The notes under the pieces are model-generated. The model searched no databases. It was not told the origin of the DNA and saw only the letters and a list, made by a program, of their open reading frames with translations. Position numbers and translations under genes: made by a program. From Epinephelus fuscoguttatus (Eukaryota > Chordata > Actinopteri > Perciformes > Serranidae), in contig NC_064754.1 of NCBI RefSeq assembly GCF_011397635.1, forward strand, positions 29,182,543-29,246,542: a stretch of 64,000 nucleotides of DNA. The letters are read 5' to 3'. This document shows, in pieces, positions 12,401 through 23,945 of the stretch; within the stretch, counting starts at the first letter, position 1; each line of letters opens with the position of its first letter.

Positions 12401-15400
12401 GCTGTACCCATCAAGGGGCTTTGGCTTGTAGGCATCAGCCAGGTCAGTGACAGCAACAGACCCTGTGCTACCGAAAGGAAGTTTGACCAGGAGGCCAACT
12501 TGGGGCAGAATATTAGTCACCATCCCCAAAGTAACACTGCCTTTCTCCAGTTTATGGACACCTGCAAACAAAAAGGGACCCCAAAATCAAATGTCTGTTT
12601 TGCATTTGATATCAACCTGAAGCAAGAGATGGAGGTTACAGAAGTAGAAGAGCCAGCAATGATGAGCAGCCTGGGCTTCTCCTACCTGTGAGTGACAGAA
12701 TTAAGCGTTGAGGTTTGGAGTTTACTTCTACCACTTTGGCACGAACGGCTTGTCCCAGCTTGTACAGCTTCTCTGGGTGGCTGGCGTCCTGAAAATAATT
12801 CAGTCAAACTTATTTATATAGTAAAAACAACAAGAGTTGAACAAAGAGCTGTAATATAAAATAACACAACATGGTAACATGAATAGGCACAAATGAAACA
12901 CTCACTTTTGGATCGCTGATCATGGCCAGCAGTTCAACTGTCCCAGTAATGGAAGGATCAGTGGTGACCTCCAAAGACTTCCTCTGTGGGTTAAACTGCA
13001 GGAACAAAAATGAAAACACTGAAAAATGTGTCTGCAGTTTTGTTAATGTTAGCGGTTTGATTTATTTTTGATTGGTCGACCAGAAAGTTAATTTTGTGGA
13101 AACTGCCAGGAGGAAATAAAGCCAGCTACTGCAGAAAGCCAATATGATTTCCTTCACTTACCTTTGATACAAAGCATGTAATTTCCTCCCCGACTTTATA
13201 GCTGTTTAGTTTTTCTTTTGCTGAAACTGCTTTGAAATCTGTGCTCTTATCCAGTTTGCTGCAGAGAGGAAAAGAAACAAAAATAAGAAACAAACCAGAA
13301 AATGTGTTGGGAGTAACATAAAATATGAAAATCTGCGCAGGTTTATATGATCAAAATTAGCATTTTTCACATCTATATAACATCTAATAAAAACAAAAAG
13401 CAGAAGACAAAGATGACTAGTTTAAAATCTAGAATTATAGAATTAAATTATATTCAATATGATTCAGGTTATCACGCAGCATATCATGATAATTACAGTG
13501 TTCAATGAAGTGTACTATGTAATTACCTGGGTATAAGTGTGAGCTCAGGAATGCTGTATGTAAATTTGGGATGGGAGAAGGGCAGGAACCTGAAATGAGA
13601 CAGCTGAGATTAATTTCAACACAATTTAAAGAATAATACATTAAAAATCATCACATTTATCGTTACACTTTAACCGTGGTTTTGTAAATTAGAATGGAAT
13701 AAAAACAACACGACAAAGAAATGTGTATTCAAACATGTAAAATGAAGTCTTTACCTGTGACTGCTGGCTTCTCGTCCTCCGATGACCCTGGCAGTAACCG
13801 TGCTGCCCACTTTAACCGAGAATGTGGGGAAGGCTCCCTGTAACACATCTGCAACCTCCATCACCTCAGACACGTGCACGCTGCCCGTGCTCCCGTCCTC
13901 TAGTGTCACCTGAATGGAGGTGGGCTTCACCGACCGCACTTTGCCCCGCACGATTTCCCCAAAGGGCTGACCCTTGGAGCTCGTCTGGTTTTCCGAGGTG
14001 GTGCGCTGCCGTTTTGGTGCGCTGCGCTCCCACGACACTAGGGGGAGCCCCTGCAGCTCCTCACAGCTGGGTTCTATAACCTCCACAGCCAAAGTCATCC
14101 CCCCCTTCAGCCTCTCTGAGTCGGACAGGAACACCTCGTTCAGGTGGCTGCTGGTTTGGATCATGGTCAACTGCGCCGTGTCATCCAATGAGATGACGGC
14201 AAAGTCTCTGTCAACGTGTTGCACCATGGCTGTGTACTTTGATCCTTCAACTAACTGTATTAACACAGACACACATAACGAAGGTCATTAATGACATGAA
14301 ATGATTATAGTCTGACTGTAGATCAGTGCCCTGACATTTGACATATACCATCTACATTTGTGTGAAAACTTGTGTCAAAGAGTCGAAACATTATCATTGT
14401 TCTGAAACACCCAAAAAACATTAAGAGAAGTGATACTCACAGATTTCTTCTTCGCCACCAGCTTGGACAGGATGGACACATGGACACAAGATGACATGAT
14501 GTCAACACAGAGGACGACCGCAGTAACTTTCTGTCCTGAGGTCAAGTTAACACCTGGAAACAGTGCAGCCGAAAGAAAATTATAAAGCCTACATAAAATG
14601 ATTTTGCAAGAATACATTAATGATATTCTAAAGCTAAAAATGTGATAGATGACAGATGAGTCATCTCTGCAAGGGGTGCGACACACACTGGTTTTAATTA
14701 GGTGGAAAGCAAATAAGCTGTCCATTTATGGATGAAAAAACACTTCATTACAGGGCACACACTGAGTTACATGTGGAGCCCCGTTGCTGAGGATTAAAGG
14801 GCCACTGCAACAATTTTACACATGGAGATCCATTTACTGGTCTGGTTAGCACTACTCAGCCTGTGATTACAGTTATATAATGTCCTCTGAGGGGAGAAAC
14901 ACCAAACTGACATCAAAGAACTAGCAGCAACGAAAGCCAACTGTTGCTCATCTACGTTGCCTCACGTCGCCCTGTGTCAGTTGCATTTGAACACACTGCA
15001 TGGACTATATCTGACGGCCAAGTGGCACGTACGTTCTGCGCCTGCATGCCTTTAGGACATAACTGCCATGAAACAATCAGATTTTTTTTTTCTCTAAATC
15101 ACTGCTTTGTTCTCATTAACACCGCTACCTCTCTTCATTTAATCTCTAGCTCGCTTGACACCCACTGCTCTCTCAGTATCGTTAAGTTGAGGAAGAGGGG
15201 CCAACTTTGAATAGTTTGTTTTCAAACAAGGAATTCATGTGATGGCAAAGACTATGGTCACAGAGTCAAACTTTTGCCATTTCAATAAAATTTCAAGTAT
15301 ATCTGGTTAATACATACCCATGACATGGTGCTTGGTAGCCTGTATGGTAGCACCGGCCAAATCATCAGACTTAAAGGTGGCACCGCTGTCTTTCACGGTA

Positions 15401-18400
15401 TCTACAGTGAGCTTCAGCTTCTGGCCAACACACAGGGCAGCCAGCTGCTGGCGAAGATCACTGTCCTCTGAGAGCAAAGACAGACATAATGAGACGTTAG
15501 ACACCGAAGACAAACTTAAAATGATGACTGAAAGACCAGTGCAGTCATACCTCTCACTGCAAACATTTCAGTCACAGCTTTTCTCTCCTGCAGACCGTTG
15601 ATGAGCCTAGTCTGAGCATCACCCTCTGGAGATATGACCTCTGAAATCTTCAGTGTGACCAGGAAACGCCGTTTCTCCACATCCAGGTTGGTCACCTTAG
15701 CAAACACCGTCTGCCCTGGCTGGAAGACAGCCGTTGTATCTCTGATGAACTTGTCAGTCATGGCCTAAAAAAACAGGCAAAGCAGAGGGAGAATGTGAGT
15801 AAGGATATATTAATGACTGAGACGTAGAGATTTAAAGATTAGAAGATGTAACACAGCACCCTTTACTCACCGACTTGGGTGCAAGACCAACAAGGCCATA
15901 TGGGAACTCTACAAAGACGCCATAAGCCATGATGTTCTTGATCCAGCCAATCAGCTGCATTCCAACTGTGACTTCAGAGAAGTCCTTAGCAACCACTCCT
16001 TCCTCCAGTGACCACCTCACTGTTGGCTTCTTGGTGAGAGTCTTTAACAGAGCAGCAGCTAAGGAAAACAAATTCCTGCTTTTCAAAATTAGGAAATTCA
16101 CTTCCACATGCGTAACAAAGGCCGGTAAAAGATTTCACACTGCATAGAATGAAGCAGTCATAGTATGGTTGAGGTGAGCATTCCAGCTGTCACACAAAAT
16201 CTAAAGACTTAAATAAACAGGATACAATATTCTGTTTGTTCTTGTTGAAGCAGATGACGTTTGAGATGCTGTCTCCCTCCTGCAGGCTCTCCCACAGCAG
16301 AGGGCAGTTGGAAATGTGATCAGAGAGGTGCACTGTGGGTAGAACGGCACGAACCTCATCGGGGAGGATAGCCACCTCCAGACCGGTGATTGACTTTTTT
16401 AGCACCTTGGCCTCCAGCCGCTGCGTCACACAAATACAGGTTGAGGTCAAAATTTGATACACTGACACATAAGAGAAAAAAAAGAGAGAGGCATGAGGTC
16501 TTTAACTCACCTTCCCCACCTCACAGTCAAACTGGGGGGTGGCAGCTTTCTCCGTGTCTCCCTCCACCGCAGCCTTAAACGACAGCAACATCTTCGCCTT
16601 ATCGGGGTCGCACTGGAGAACTTTAGCCTTCAACACCTGGACCAGCAACGTAAAACAAACAACTGATCAGACGCCACAAAATGTAAAGTCAAAAGCTGAA
16701 AGACGTCATGAAAGCAAACATGATTTAGTCGTTTTTTTATCACACGTCTTGCACTGATCATCACCTACATGTCAGTATCTGGCACAACAGTGACCAAAAA
16801 AGTAATTTAGAGTTCATTATTTCCTGGTAACACTGAAAAAAATGTAATGACTCACCCTGCACTTGGCAGCGGACACTAATTTTGCATCCAAAAAAAATGT
16901 TTTCTTAAATTCTTCTTACGTCCCTCACCCATGACTATATATACTGCCAGTTACTGATTAGCATACAGGACCTAGAGCGAGCTCAAAGTAATGGGTTGTT
17001 GCTGAGTTGTTGCTAACTGCTGGGGTGACCGCTGACAACGCAGTCCCAACCCACTGTTGGCATGGCTAGCACTAGCCGCTGCCATTTTGGCTTAGCCACC
17101 TCCATGTTCACATGTAATGTCAGATTGGCTGCTACATTTCTACTAGCTACCGTGACAAGCCCCTCCTTAGCTTCCTGTTTTGACAGGCAACATGTAAGTA
17201 TGCAAAATCACACATCACTTTGCTAGCTATTATACAGGGCCTTAAACTTATAATGGTTCCTGAACATCTTGAACTAAGACACCAAAAAAACCTCTCAGCA
17301 GATCATTAAAAACATTGTCCTCTGTGTCCGTGCTGTTTGATCTCCTCACCTGCCCCACATAGAAGACCTCCTCAGGACTGATGATGGGCTCAGAGCTGAG
17401 CTCGTTGAGCGGCACCAGACCCTTTGTGTTGTTGTAGAAACGAACGATGCAGCCAAAGTCTTTGATGCAGACGATATAGCCGTGGGACACTCGGCCAGGG
17501 CGGGCATCGGCATAGCTAAGGAACAATGGCAGGGTGCTTTCGACCAGGGCCTTCTTCCTGGTCAGGTACAGCTTCTTATTCTCTGCATTTACTGACAGCA
17601 CCTAAAAGAACGTAAACACATTAAAACTAATAGGAAAGAAAATCTGCCAGACAGTTGAAACTACAGGTAAAAGATTTTATCAGTGGCTTTAAACAAAAGT
17701 AAAGAACTGGACTGACCCGACATTTGATCTTCATGCCCTCCATGTACTTCTTCTCCGGGTTCTTCAGGAGGATGTCAGACAGGTGTGTCCGGGGCACCAG
17801 GCCTTTAATGTGGTCAGACAGATGCACCACCATGCCGTGATTCAGCAGAACTGACACTGTCCCCTTGAAGGGAGAGACACGTGGAAGAAAGACAGTTGGA
17901 GAAATGTGTAGTGGTAGGTGTCCTCTGAGTTCACAGAAAGAATTGAGTTATCGTCTATCAGACCTGAAGTCCGAAAGAAGGGCTCAACTTGCTGATTTGA
18001 AATGGGGGCTTTTTCACGCTATGCATTCCAAGAGCGGAAGAAGGCAAAGGCAGCGGAAAACTACAGCTACCGCTGAGAAACAGACAAGGGCGACACGTTC
18101 AAAAAGTGTAGAAGCACCCATATCTGCAGACTTCATTTAAATATGCAGATATCTATTCAACTGTGAAAGTCTTAAGACATCTTATACAGGGGGCTGTTTT
18201 GTCAAGGTTCGTCTGGAACGACTGGGAAAAGAGCCAAAAAGCAGCAGTTGGCATATGAGACAGCCAGCGAGAAACTTGGGTGTTGATGTCAGAGCCGGGT
18301 GTCAGGAGGATGTTACCTCGGCAAGTGCAGCTATCGCTCCTTGCCCTGACCGTGACTATGGTTTTCTGCCTCCACATTCAAACTGGAAATGCTCATATGT

Positions 18401-21384
18401 CCTTAGCTGTGAGTAGATTCTCTCTCTCAATTTTACCGACCAACAAGTAGACAGTCTCAGTTGCCTTCACCTACATCCGCTCTTGGAACGTACAGCGTCA
18501 AAAGCCCCAAATGTACGATTCAATGTGTGACTGACAGGGTTCTGCAATGTTTTATTCTCACCTCTACGACCTGACCAGCCTGAAGATCATGGTATCTGTA
18601 AAAAGGCTTGTCAATCATACTCCTGAAATCAAGACAAAAGAAAGCTGTTATTTAATACATCACATTAGAACAGAGAAGTTGATGCTTACTATGGAATAAC
18701 TGAGGCGTCACATACTTTCGCAGACTAACGAAATGAATTTGGTCCATGGCGCTGAAGTCCAGGATCCTGCAGGTGTGCTCAGGCATGGCCAGCACTCTGT
18801 TTTCATTAGCGGGCTCTTTCGACTCCTTCAGGTGGTTCCTCTGCCAGGGATACATTAAGTTATTACCTTGATATTTACAGAGAGTATTTCTAGCATTTAT
18901 TCGTCTTGACAGTCAAAGCAGGTTTAAATATCTAAAGCATCGCCCAGACTCACGTGTACAAAGGCCAACGTTTTGTCTGGCAGTTCCAACATGGCTCCAG
19001 ACATGTGGTGCATTGTGGTCATCTTGCAGTCCTTCACCACCTCACCAATGCGATCACCTCCAGCAGGAAAGGTGTCAACTCTGGTCCCGGGCTGAAGAAG
19101 GTAGCTGCGCAGGCTCAGGCCAACCACACGGGTGGACGGATCCACGTACAGAACACAAGACCGCACCTGGATGGATTCATGCAAAACTCATTTTGATATG
19201 GCGCATTTAAATCCAGAATATCAATTAAAATGACCAGATGAGAAAGCTGAAAGCAGTGACAGACATTAAGTGACGTCTAGTATGAGACAAAAGGACCCAA
19301 GTGCCAGTTTTACCTCAGTTCCCTCTGTGTAGCTGGATGTCTTTTCTGGCTGCATGTGGAGAAAGTCCACCTGGCCACTGAAGGAGGACAGGAAGTCCAG
19401 GATCAGACCGTGTTTGGTCACCTGCAATACCAACAAACGAAACATAACCACCACTGAAGTATGATCTGATCATTCTCAGCGAATAATCAGATCATAAAAT
19501 ATAACAAACAAATGCAACAGTTTTAGGCTGCTACATAACTTCTCCCTTTATCCATGGACAGAAGATGGACTCCTTACCAAAATAAAAAGGTGTCTCTACC
19601 TTTTTGATCGTAGCTTTGACCTGAAGTCCAGGCAGGAGGTTTGTGAGGTTCCAGCCCTGCTCGGGTTCGGCACAAGCCTGGGCGACGGTTGGGGGGCTGA
19701 CAGAAAGGCGGACCACACGCCCGTCATTCTTTACTTCTTCCACTTGATATGTCACGTACTGACCCACTTTCAGATCTGGGACACATGGGAACACACAGAT
19801 GCATGAGAGATGTACTGACACTTATTTCTAATCTGTTAAAAAAACTGAGATTATTTCCTGGGTAATCTGAAACACTTCGTCATACCGTCCTGGCTGCTGG
19901 GTTTGTCTTTTACTGCTTTCTCAGGCAGGAAGGCTTTGGTTCCACTGATGCCAATGTCGACTATGTAGCCATGATCCTCCACGCTCTCCACACACCCACT
20001 CAAGACCTGAGTTGACACAAAATAGCATTACAGTACACTGTTAGATAAAGAAAAAGGAAGCTGAGCGTTGACATTTGCTCACTAATGACTCACCATGCCA
20101 GCTTTCAGAGAGCTTGAGGTCAGAGCCTTGTTGACCACCTTTGGGTTGACTGACAGCTGGATGCTAAGAGAGCCACTTTTAGTCACATCCAGCTTGACAA
20201 CCACACACCTGATCACCATGCCAGGGTAGAAGAGGTGAGGCAGAGAGCAGATTTCCTGTAAAGTAAACACACCTCTTAGATATCACAAAATATCCTGGTA
20301 TGAATATACTCCCGGAAAAGAAAAGGTTAATGAAGAACATTAGTCTGATGTAAGTTATCTAGACTCCATAAATCCAATAAAATCAACAAGACAAAGCTGA
20401 CACAAATCTTAAAATACATAGACAGTGATGACAAATGGAATCCAGATTTTCAGTATATCAGCAAATGACCACAGAGACAGTGTGAACTTATGATCTTTAT
20501 ATCACAGATGATAGCACCCGCTTTTATTACATCATCACTCCCAGGCCTACCTCTGCATCAGCTGAATCCAATTGCTTGCCGAGCAGCTTAGTGTACGCCT
20601 CACAGATGTTCTTGATGCTGAGGAAGCCCTGCATACCACAGGGCAGGCTGACCGTCACCTCAAAGTCAAAGACCTCCTTGACGCAGCCCAGCATCAACAT
20701 ACCTTCCTTCACATTCTGGGGAAATACAGAAAACACACACGTCAAGTCAGATACTGTGCTGAATATGCTTTGATTTACTGAGAACACTTAACAAAGTAAG
20801 CATGTGTTGGATCTTGTCAGTTGTCTTACCTTGAGATGTAGGATTTCCACACACTTGGCCGCTGCATTTAGCGTCAGACCATCTCCTTTGCCTGTGTTTG
20901 GTTTCTTGAGCTTCTTGCTGTCATCTTTAGGTGCCCCCTTTCTTTTCTTGGTTTCTACTTGTTCGTTTGACTGCATGGGAGAAGCAAACTATCTTTAACT
21001 GTGCAGGACATTTTACTGATACCTTCTTAAGTGAGATTAAGTACAAAACATAAGCCAAACCTGGATAAAGAGTGTGTGAAAGGCAAGGGCTACGCAGGTA
21101 GATTGAGAACAGCTAACTGGAAAGAACAACCTCTTAAGTCAAGTGTGATATTGTGATATTGCTCTTTCTATGGATATGTAACTTGTACACAGCTCTGTGA
21201 AGTCATAGGATTTATTCCAGATAATGTTTTTTTTTTCCACAGTAGATTAGATACAGAAAGACAGAAAAGAGTGAAACCCTACCTGGAACAAGTTGTCCAC
21301 CTCTGACCGCTGCACCACTATTTTACTCTCTGTGGGCTTCTTTGCTGACCCTCCTCGAGGGAAGTCCTCCTCCACTGATGCCAT
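6477..21384 (-). CDS. pdcd11: Programmed cell death 11 / RRP5 homologue, rRNA biogenesis protein
   Basis: RRP5 is a nucleolar U3-associated factor needed for processing of both small- and large-subunit pre-rRNA. Coding exons in gene order: 21384-21283, 20970-20830, 20715-20551, 20255-20094, 20006-19886, 19775-19600, 19421-19314, 19166-18954, 18840-18716, 18622-18562, 17863-17717, 17601-17350, 16636-16511, 16420-16226, 16041-15871, 15764-15551, 15467-15318, 14553-14441, 14254-13755, 13589-13527, 13258-13162, 12995-12906, 12788-12686, 12561-12384, 12118-12062, 11966-11844, 11078-10956, 10706-10544, 10183-10040, 9208-9065, 8861-8617, 8354-8186, 8065-7912, 7695-7530, 6648-6477. They total 5433 nt, in frame, 1810 aa (human 1871). 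Tandem S1 RNA-binding domains run from about residue 82 to 1410. A Lys/acidic linker follows (about 1414-1509, with a [10 protein letters not shown] run), then HAT/TPR-like helices (about 1510-1810, e.g. [16 protein letters not shown]). The start MASVEEDFP sits in exon 2; exon 1 (21881 to about 21945) is non-coding. One intron is U12-type. Confidence 0.95.
6770..7393. mobile_element. Foldback MITE-like element in the last pdcd11 intron
   Basis: The left arm holds GTGACTAATGGGAACAACA (6828-6846) and CCAAACCCACCAGACTCC. The right arm holds the reverse complements in mirrored order at about 7146-7170 and 7307-7330. Arms of roughly 85 bp or more around a central spacer, with no ORF, indicate a non-autonomous inverted-repeat element. 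Exact ends are uncertain. Confidence 0.65.
11236..11760. repeat. Dispersed repeat with a P2X7-like reading-frame fragment, in a pdcd11 intron
   Basis: The 765-bp intron between two pdcd11 exons contains a plus-strand 63-codon frame (11546-11737) with DEDIFYSVL and [11 protein letters not shown]. These recall the start of the P2X7-like zinc-binding segments multiplied in fish genomes. A minus-strand frame at 11236-11538 is also open. Both appear broken by stops and lack splice context, so I read this as a decayed repeat rather than a host gene. Confidence 0.4.
14560..15317. repeat. pdcd11 intron with dispersed-repeat remnant
   Basis: This long intron contains a stretch around 14796-14850 (TTAAAGGGCCACTGCAACA) resembling a repeat widespread in fish. 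No coding or structured RNA signal was seen. The other pdcd11 introns longer than 600 bp, 16637-17349 and 17864-18561, also look repeat-derived and hold no recognisable gene. Confidence 0.35.
16042..16225 (-). other. pdcd11: U12-type (minor spliceosome) intron of pdcd11
   Basis: The donor reads GTATCCTGT, one mismatch from the U12 consensus GTATCCTTT. A branch-site-like TTTTCCTTAGC lies at 16068-16058, about 18 nt before the acceptor AG (16043-16042). Joining here gives ...KQNI then [10 protein letters not shown] in frame, which aligns without gaps to the human S1-domain end (VLLCRKPAL). The U2-style alternatives, donor at 16218 with acceptor at 16059, need eight extra, poorly matching residues. 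Confidence 0.75.
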
Positions 21385-21880
21385 GTTTGATGTTGTTTCA
21401 GATGTCTAAATAAATAAAAGACACTGTCAGTTAACAGATCATTTCAAAACCTCTAACCTGAGCTGATGATATAAAAAGTAAGGTAAAGCTAAGTGACGAA
21501 TGAGTGCAACCAAACATTAGATCCAGTCTGTGTCTGTCATATAACTTAATCACTCATTTCTTTTTACATTGTAGACTTTTACAAATGCATAAGTCTCAAA
21601 TGTGAAAAGTATTGCAGCATGAGAGCCATAAACAGCAGCTTGGCTTTCTAATCAGACACTAACATATAAAAAGCACCACTTGGATCAGTAGCAATACTGC
21701 TGCATGTAAAGTTACACACCAAAATGCACGAGACAACATTAGCTACCCGTGTCGTATTTTAGCACTCGGGCTAAACACAAAGCAAATCGAAAACGCCTAT
21801 TTTGATTGCGATAAACGCGTATTTAATCTAAACATGTAAAAGATAATTATTTTGGTGTTTATCGTGAAATGTTTCCTTAC

Positions 21881-22182
21881 GTTAAATCTCCGGTAAAACT
21901 CACATGTTGTTCAGCAACACGCCATGATCACAACCCGGAAGAATAACTCATAAGGGTGTTTCATTCTTTGTCCAATCACAGACAAGAAAGAATGATTGAC
22001 ATTATCTTAAGCCAATGAGTAGTCGTTTTAGACGTTTACTTCGAGTGACATAAGTTTGGACCAATGGTAACACACTTCTGGGTTACTGAGAGTAGGCGGG
22101 ACTTCCTGGCGAATATAGCTTTGCGGCCTCTGCTGAAGGGCACCCGTCTCATTCTGCTAGCACAGGGGTCGAGTGGTAAAAG
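21881..22182. promoter_or_regulatory. Shared bidirectional promoter of pdcd11 (-) and atp5mk (+)
   Basis: pdcd11 non-coding exon 1 (donor at 21880) and atp5mk non-coding exon 1 (donor at 22183) face away from each other. Between them are three CCAAT boxes on the plus strand at 21972-21976, 22012-22016 and 22061-22065. There are ETS-type cores CCGGAAG at 21935-21941 and ACTTCCTGG at about 22101. No TATA box is seen. CCAAT/ETS spacing of about 40-50 bp is typical of NF-Y-driven bidirectional housekeeping promoters. Transcription starts were not measured. Confidence 0.7.
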
Positions 22183-23048
22183 GTAAGTCGAAAAACATTT
22201 AGAAACAAATACGCTTATTCATTTTGGTTTTTACAAATGTCGAGTAAGCCTCATTTTATTTTTAAAATGCCCGCGTGACAATGTGGTATTTAACTGTAGT
22301 TAGCGGGCTGAATATTAAACTAGCTAGCTGGCAGGCTAACGGAGGAAGCTAACGTCAACCTAGTACAGAGTGTGCTAGCTAGCTGTGCAGTCTGACCGAT
22401 GAAAGCCAGTCTGAATGAAATGCCCGCTGTGAGTGCACTTGTCAACCACACTGTTTTTAAATTTTAGTGTGTTAATCTGAAGTAAAAGGTTGCAAAAGTA
22501 AAAAGTTAAAATCATGTTCTCGGCGTGTTGACATTAGGTTTAATTGAAGTAACTTTAGCATGTCAAACCAACCTCCGTTGAAGTTGCATACTCTTATGTA
22601 ATAACACCAGTAACTTGACGTTAGTTTGTAATTGCAGGGAAGTTGTTTTTTTTGTGTGTTGAGGGCCAACATTAAAATATGAAAATTCTGAAGAGCTTTC
22701 ATGAAGAGATTTTACGAATGCACTTGAGTTTCTGGTTACTGCAAGAGTTGTCAACCCCGTGCAATGATTAGGTTTTATGACTAACACAAACTCCAAGGTC
22801 CTCTAAGTGTTCACAATAAGGATTTTTTGTCATTATTGAAATCTGCTTATTATTGTTTTCTCCATTAATCATGTGATCTGTAAAATATCAGTGGCACAGG
22901 GCCTAAACCAATCGACCAATCATTTCAACGCCACACTTTTTGTCCCCAAGGTCAAGGATGAATTTGAATATATATTTCATCATTCTAGTAATAATCATTT
23001 AATTAGTCACCTGTCATTCTCCTTGTTACAGGACCATTAAAATCCATC

Positions 23049-23314
23049 ATGGGAGGACACGACGCTGGAAGCCAGTACCAGTTCACTGGGATTGCCAAAC
23101 ACTTCAATTCATACACAATCCTTGGAAGGAGAAATGTAATTTGTTTGCAGCTTAACTAGAAATGAACTGCATTTTAATACTGTCAAGCAGGCTAAAACTG
23201 ACATGCATCTTTTTTTCTCTTTAGTGTGTATTGGCCACATATGCAACCCTACTAGCTATTGGCATTTACTTCAAATTCAAGCCCAAGAAGCAGCCCGCTG
23301 TCACAGAAAAGTGA
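23049..23314 (+). CDS. atp5mk: ATP synthase membrane subunit k (DAPIT/USMG5)
   Basis: The coding exons 23049-23135 and 23225-23314 encode 58 residues, the same length as human. The protein begins MGGHDAGSQYQFTGI and contains FNSYT and GRRNCVLATY, followed by one hydrophobic segment (about residues 33-46) and a basic tail. It is a small single-pass inner-membrane subunit linked to ATP synthase dimerisation. A non-coding first exon (about 22130-22182) and a leader in exon 2 (from 23032) precede the ATG. A final non-coding exon (from 23414) carries AATAAA at 23508-23513. The last coding exon ends only 4 nt after the stop. It shares a promoter with pdcd11 and converges on taf5. Confidence 0.96.
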
Positions 23315-23507
23315 TCACGTGAGTGCAGTAGAGTCTCCATCCTTTTAACTGTTATACTTCAGGAAAGTATTGCTCCATTCATTTAACCCAAGCTCCTTAC
23401 TGTCTCCTTACAGGCGCTCATTTTGACCATCATTTCTAACAGCTGGGAGAGGAGAAAGCTGCTGGACATGCTTGTAAAATATGACTGTTTGGTTTCCCTA
23501 TCTTAAC

Positions 23508-23555
23508 AATAAAGAACATTTATGTCCAAAACATAGAAAACATGTTTGTTTTATT
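23508..23555. terminator. Convergent poly(A) signals of atp5mk (+) and taf5 (-)
   Basis: AATAAA on plus (23508-23513) ends atp5mk. AATAAA on minus (23550-23555) is the likely end of the taf5 3' UTR, which would then run 23535-23945. The signals are 36 bp apart, so the cleavage sites abut or overlap. Confidence 0.65.
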
Positions 23556-23945
23556 TACAGTGTATGGCAATATAAAATAGTATGACACAGAAATGTCAGC
23601 CACATGTTGAGCAAAGCTGTACTCATGGCAGTAATTAAAAAAAACAAACAAAACAAAACAGGTCCTCAATCAACAATGGCACTTGTCATCGTGAGGGGAT
23701 ATCAGCAATAGATCAGCTTAATTTGTGACCCAAATCTGTGCGACTGAGAGCCAGAACAGAAGTCAACTAACTAAATATTTATCTTCATTCACAGCTAGAG
23801 TCCCACCAGAGGTGATTTGTTGGTAATACAGTTGTGTTCTTCCAACTGCACGGCAAACCTCTTCGGTTACTTGTGGAGCGAGCTTGGGGATCAGACGCTT
23901 CATTTCAAGCTTCTGTAAATTATTTTCTAATTATTCAGTATAGTC

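Noticed and set aside
16219-16420. Alternative pdcd11 exon end at 16219 joined to 16058
   Set aside because: It keeps frame but adds eight residues that do not align to the family and uses a poor donor (GTTTAT). The U12 model fits better.
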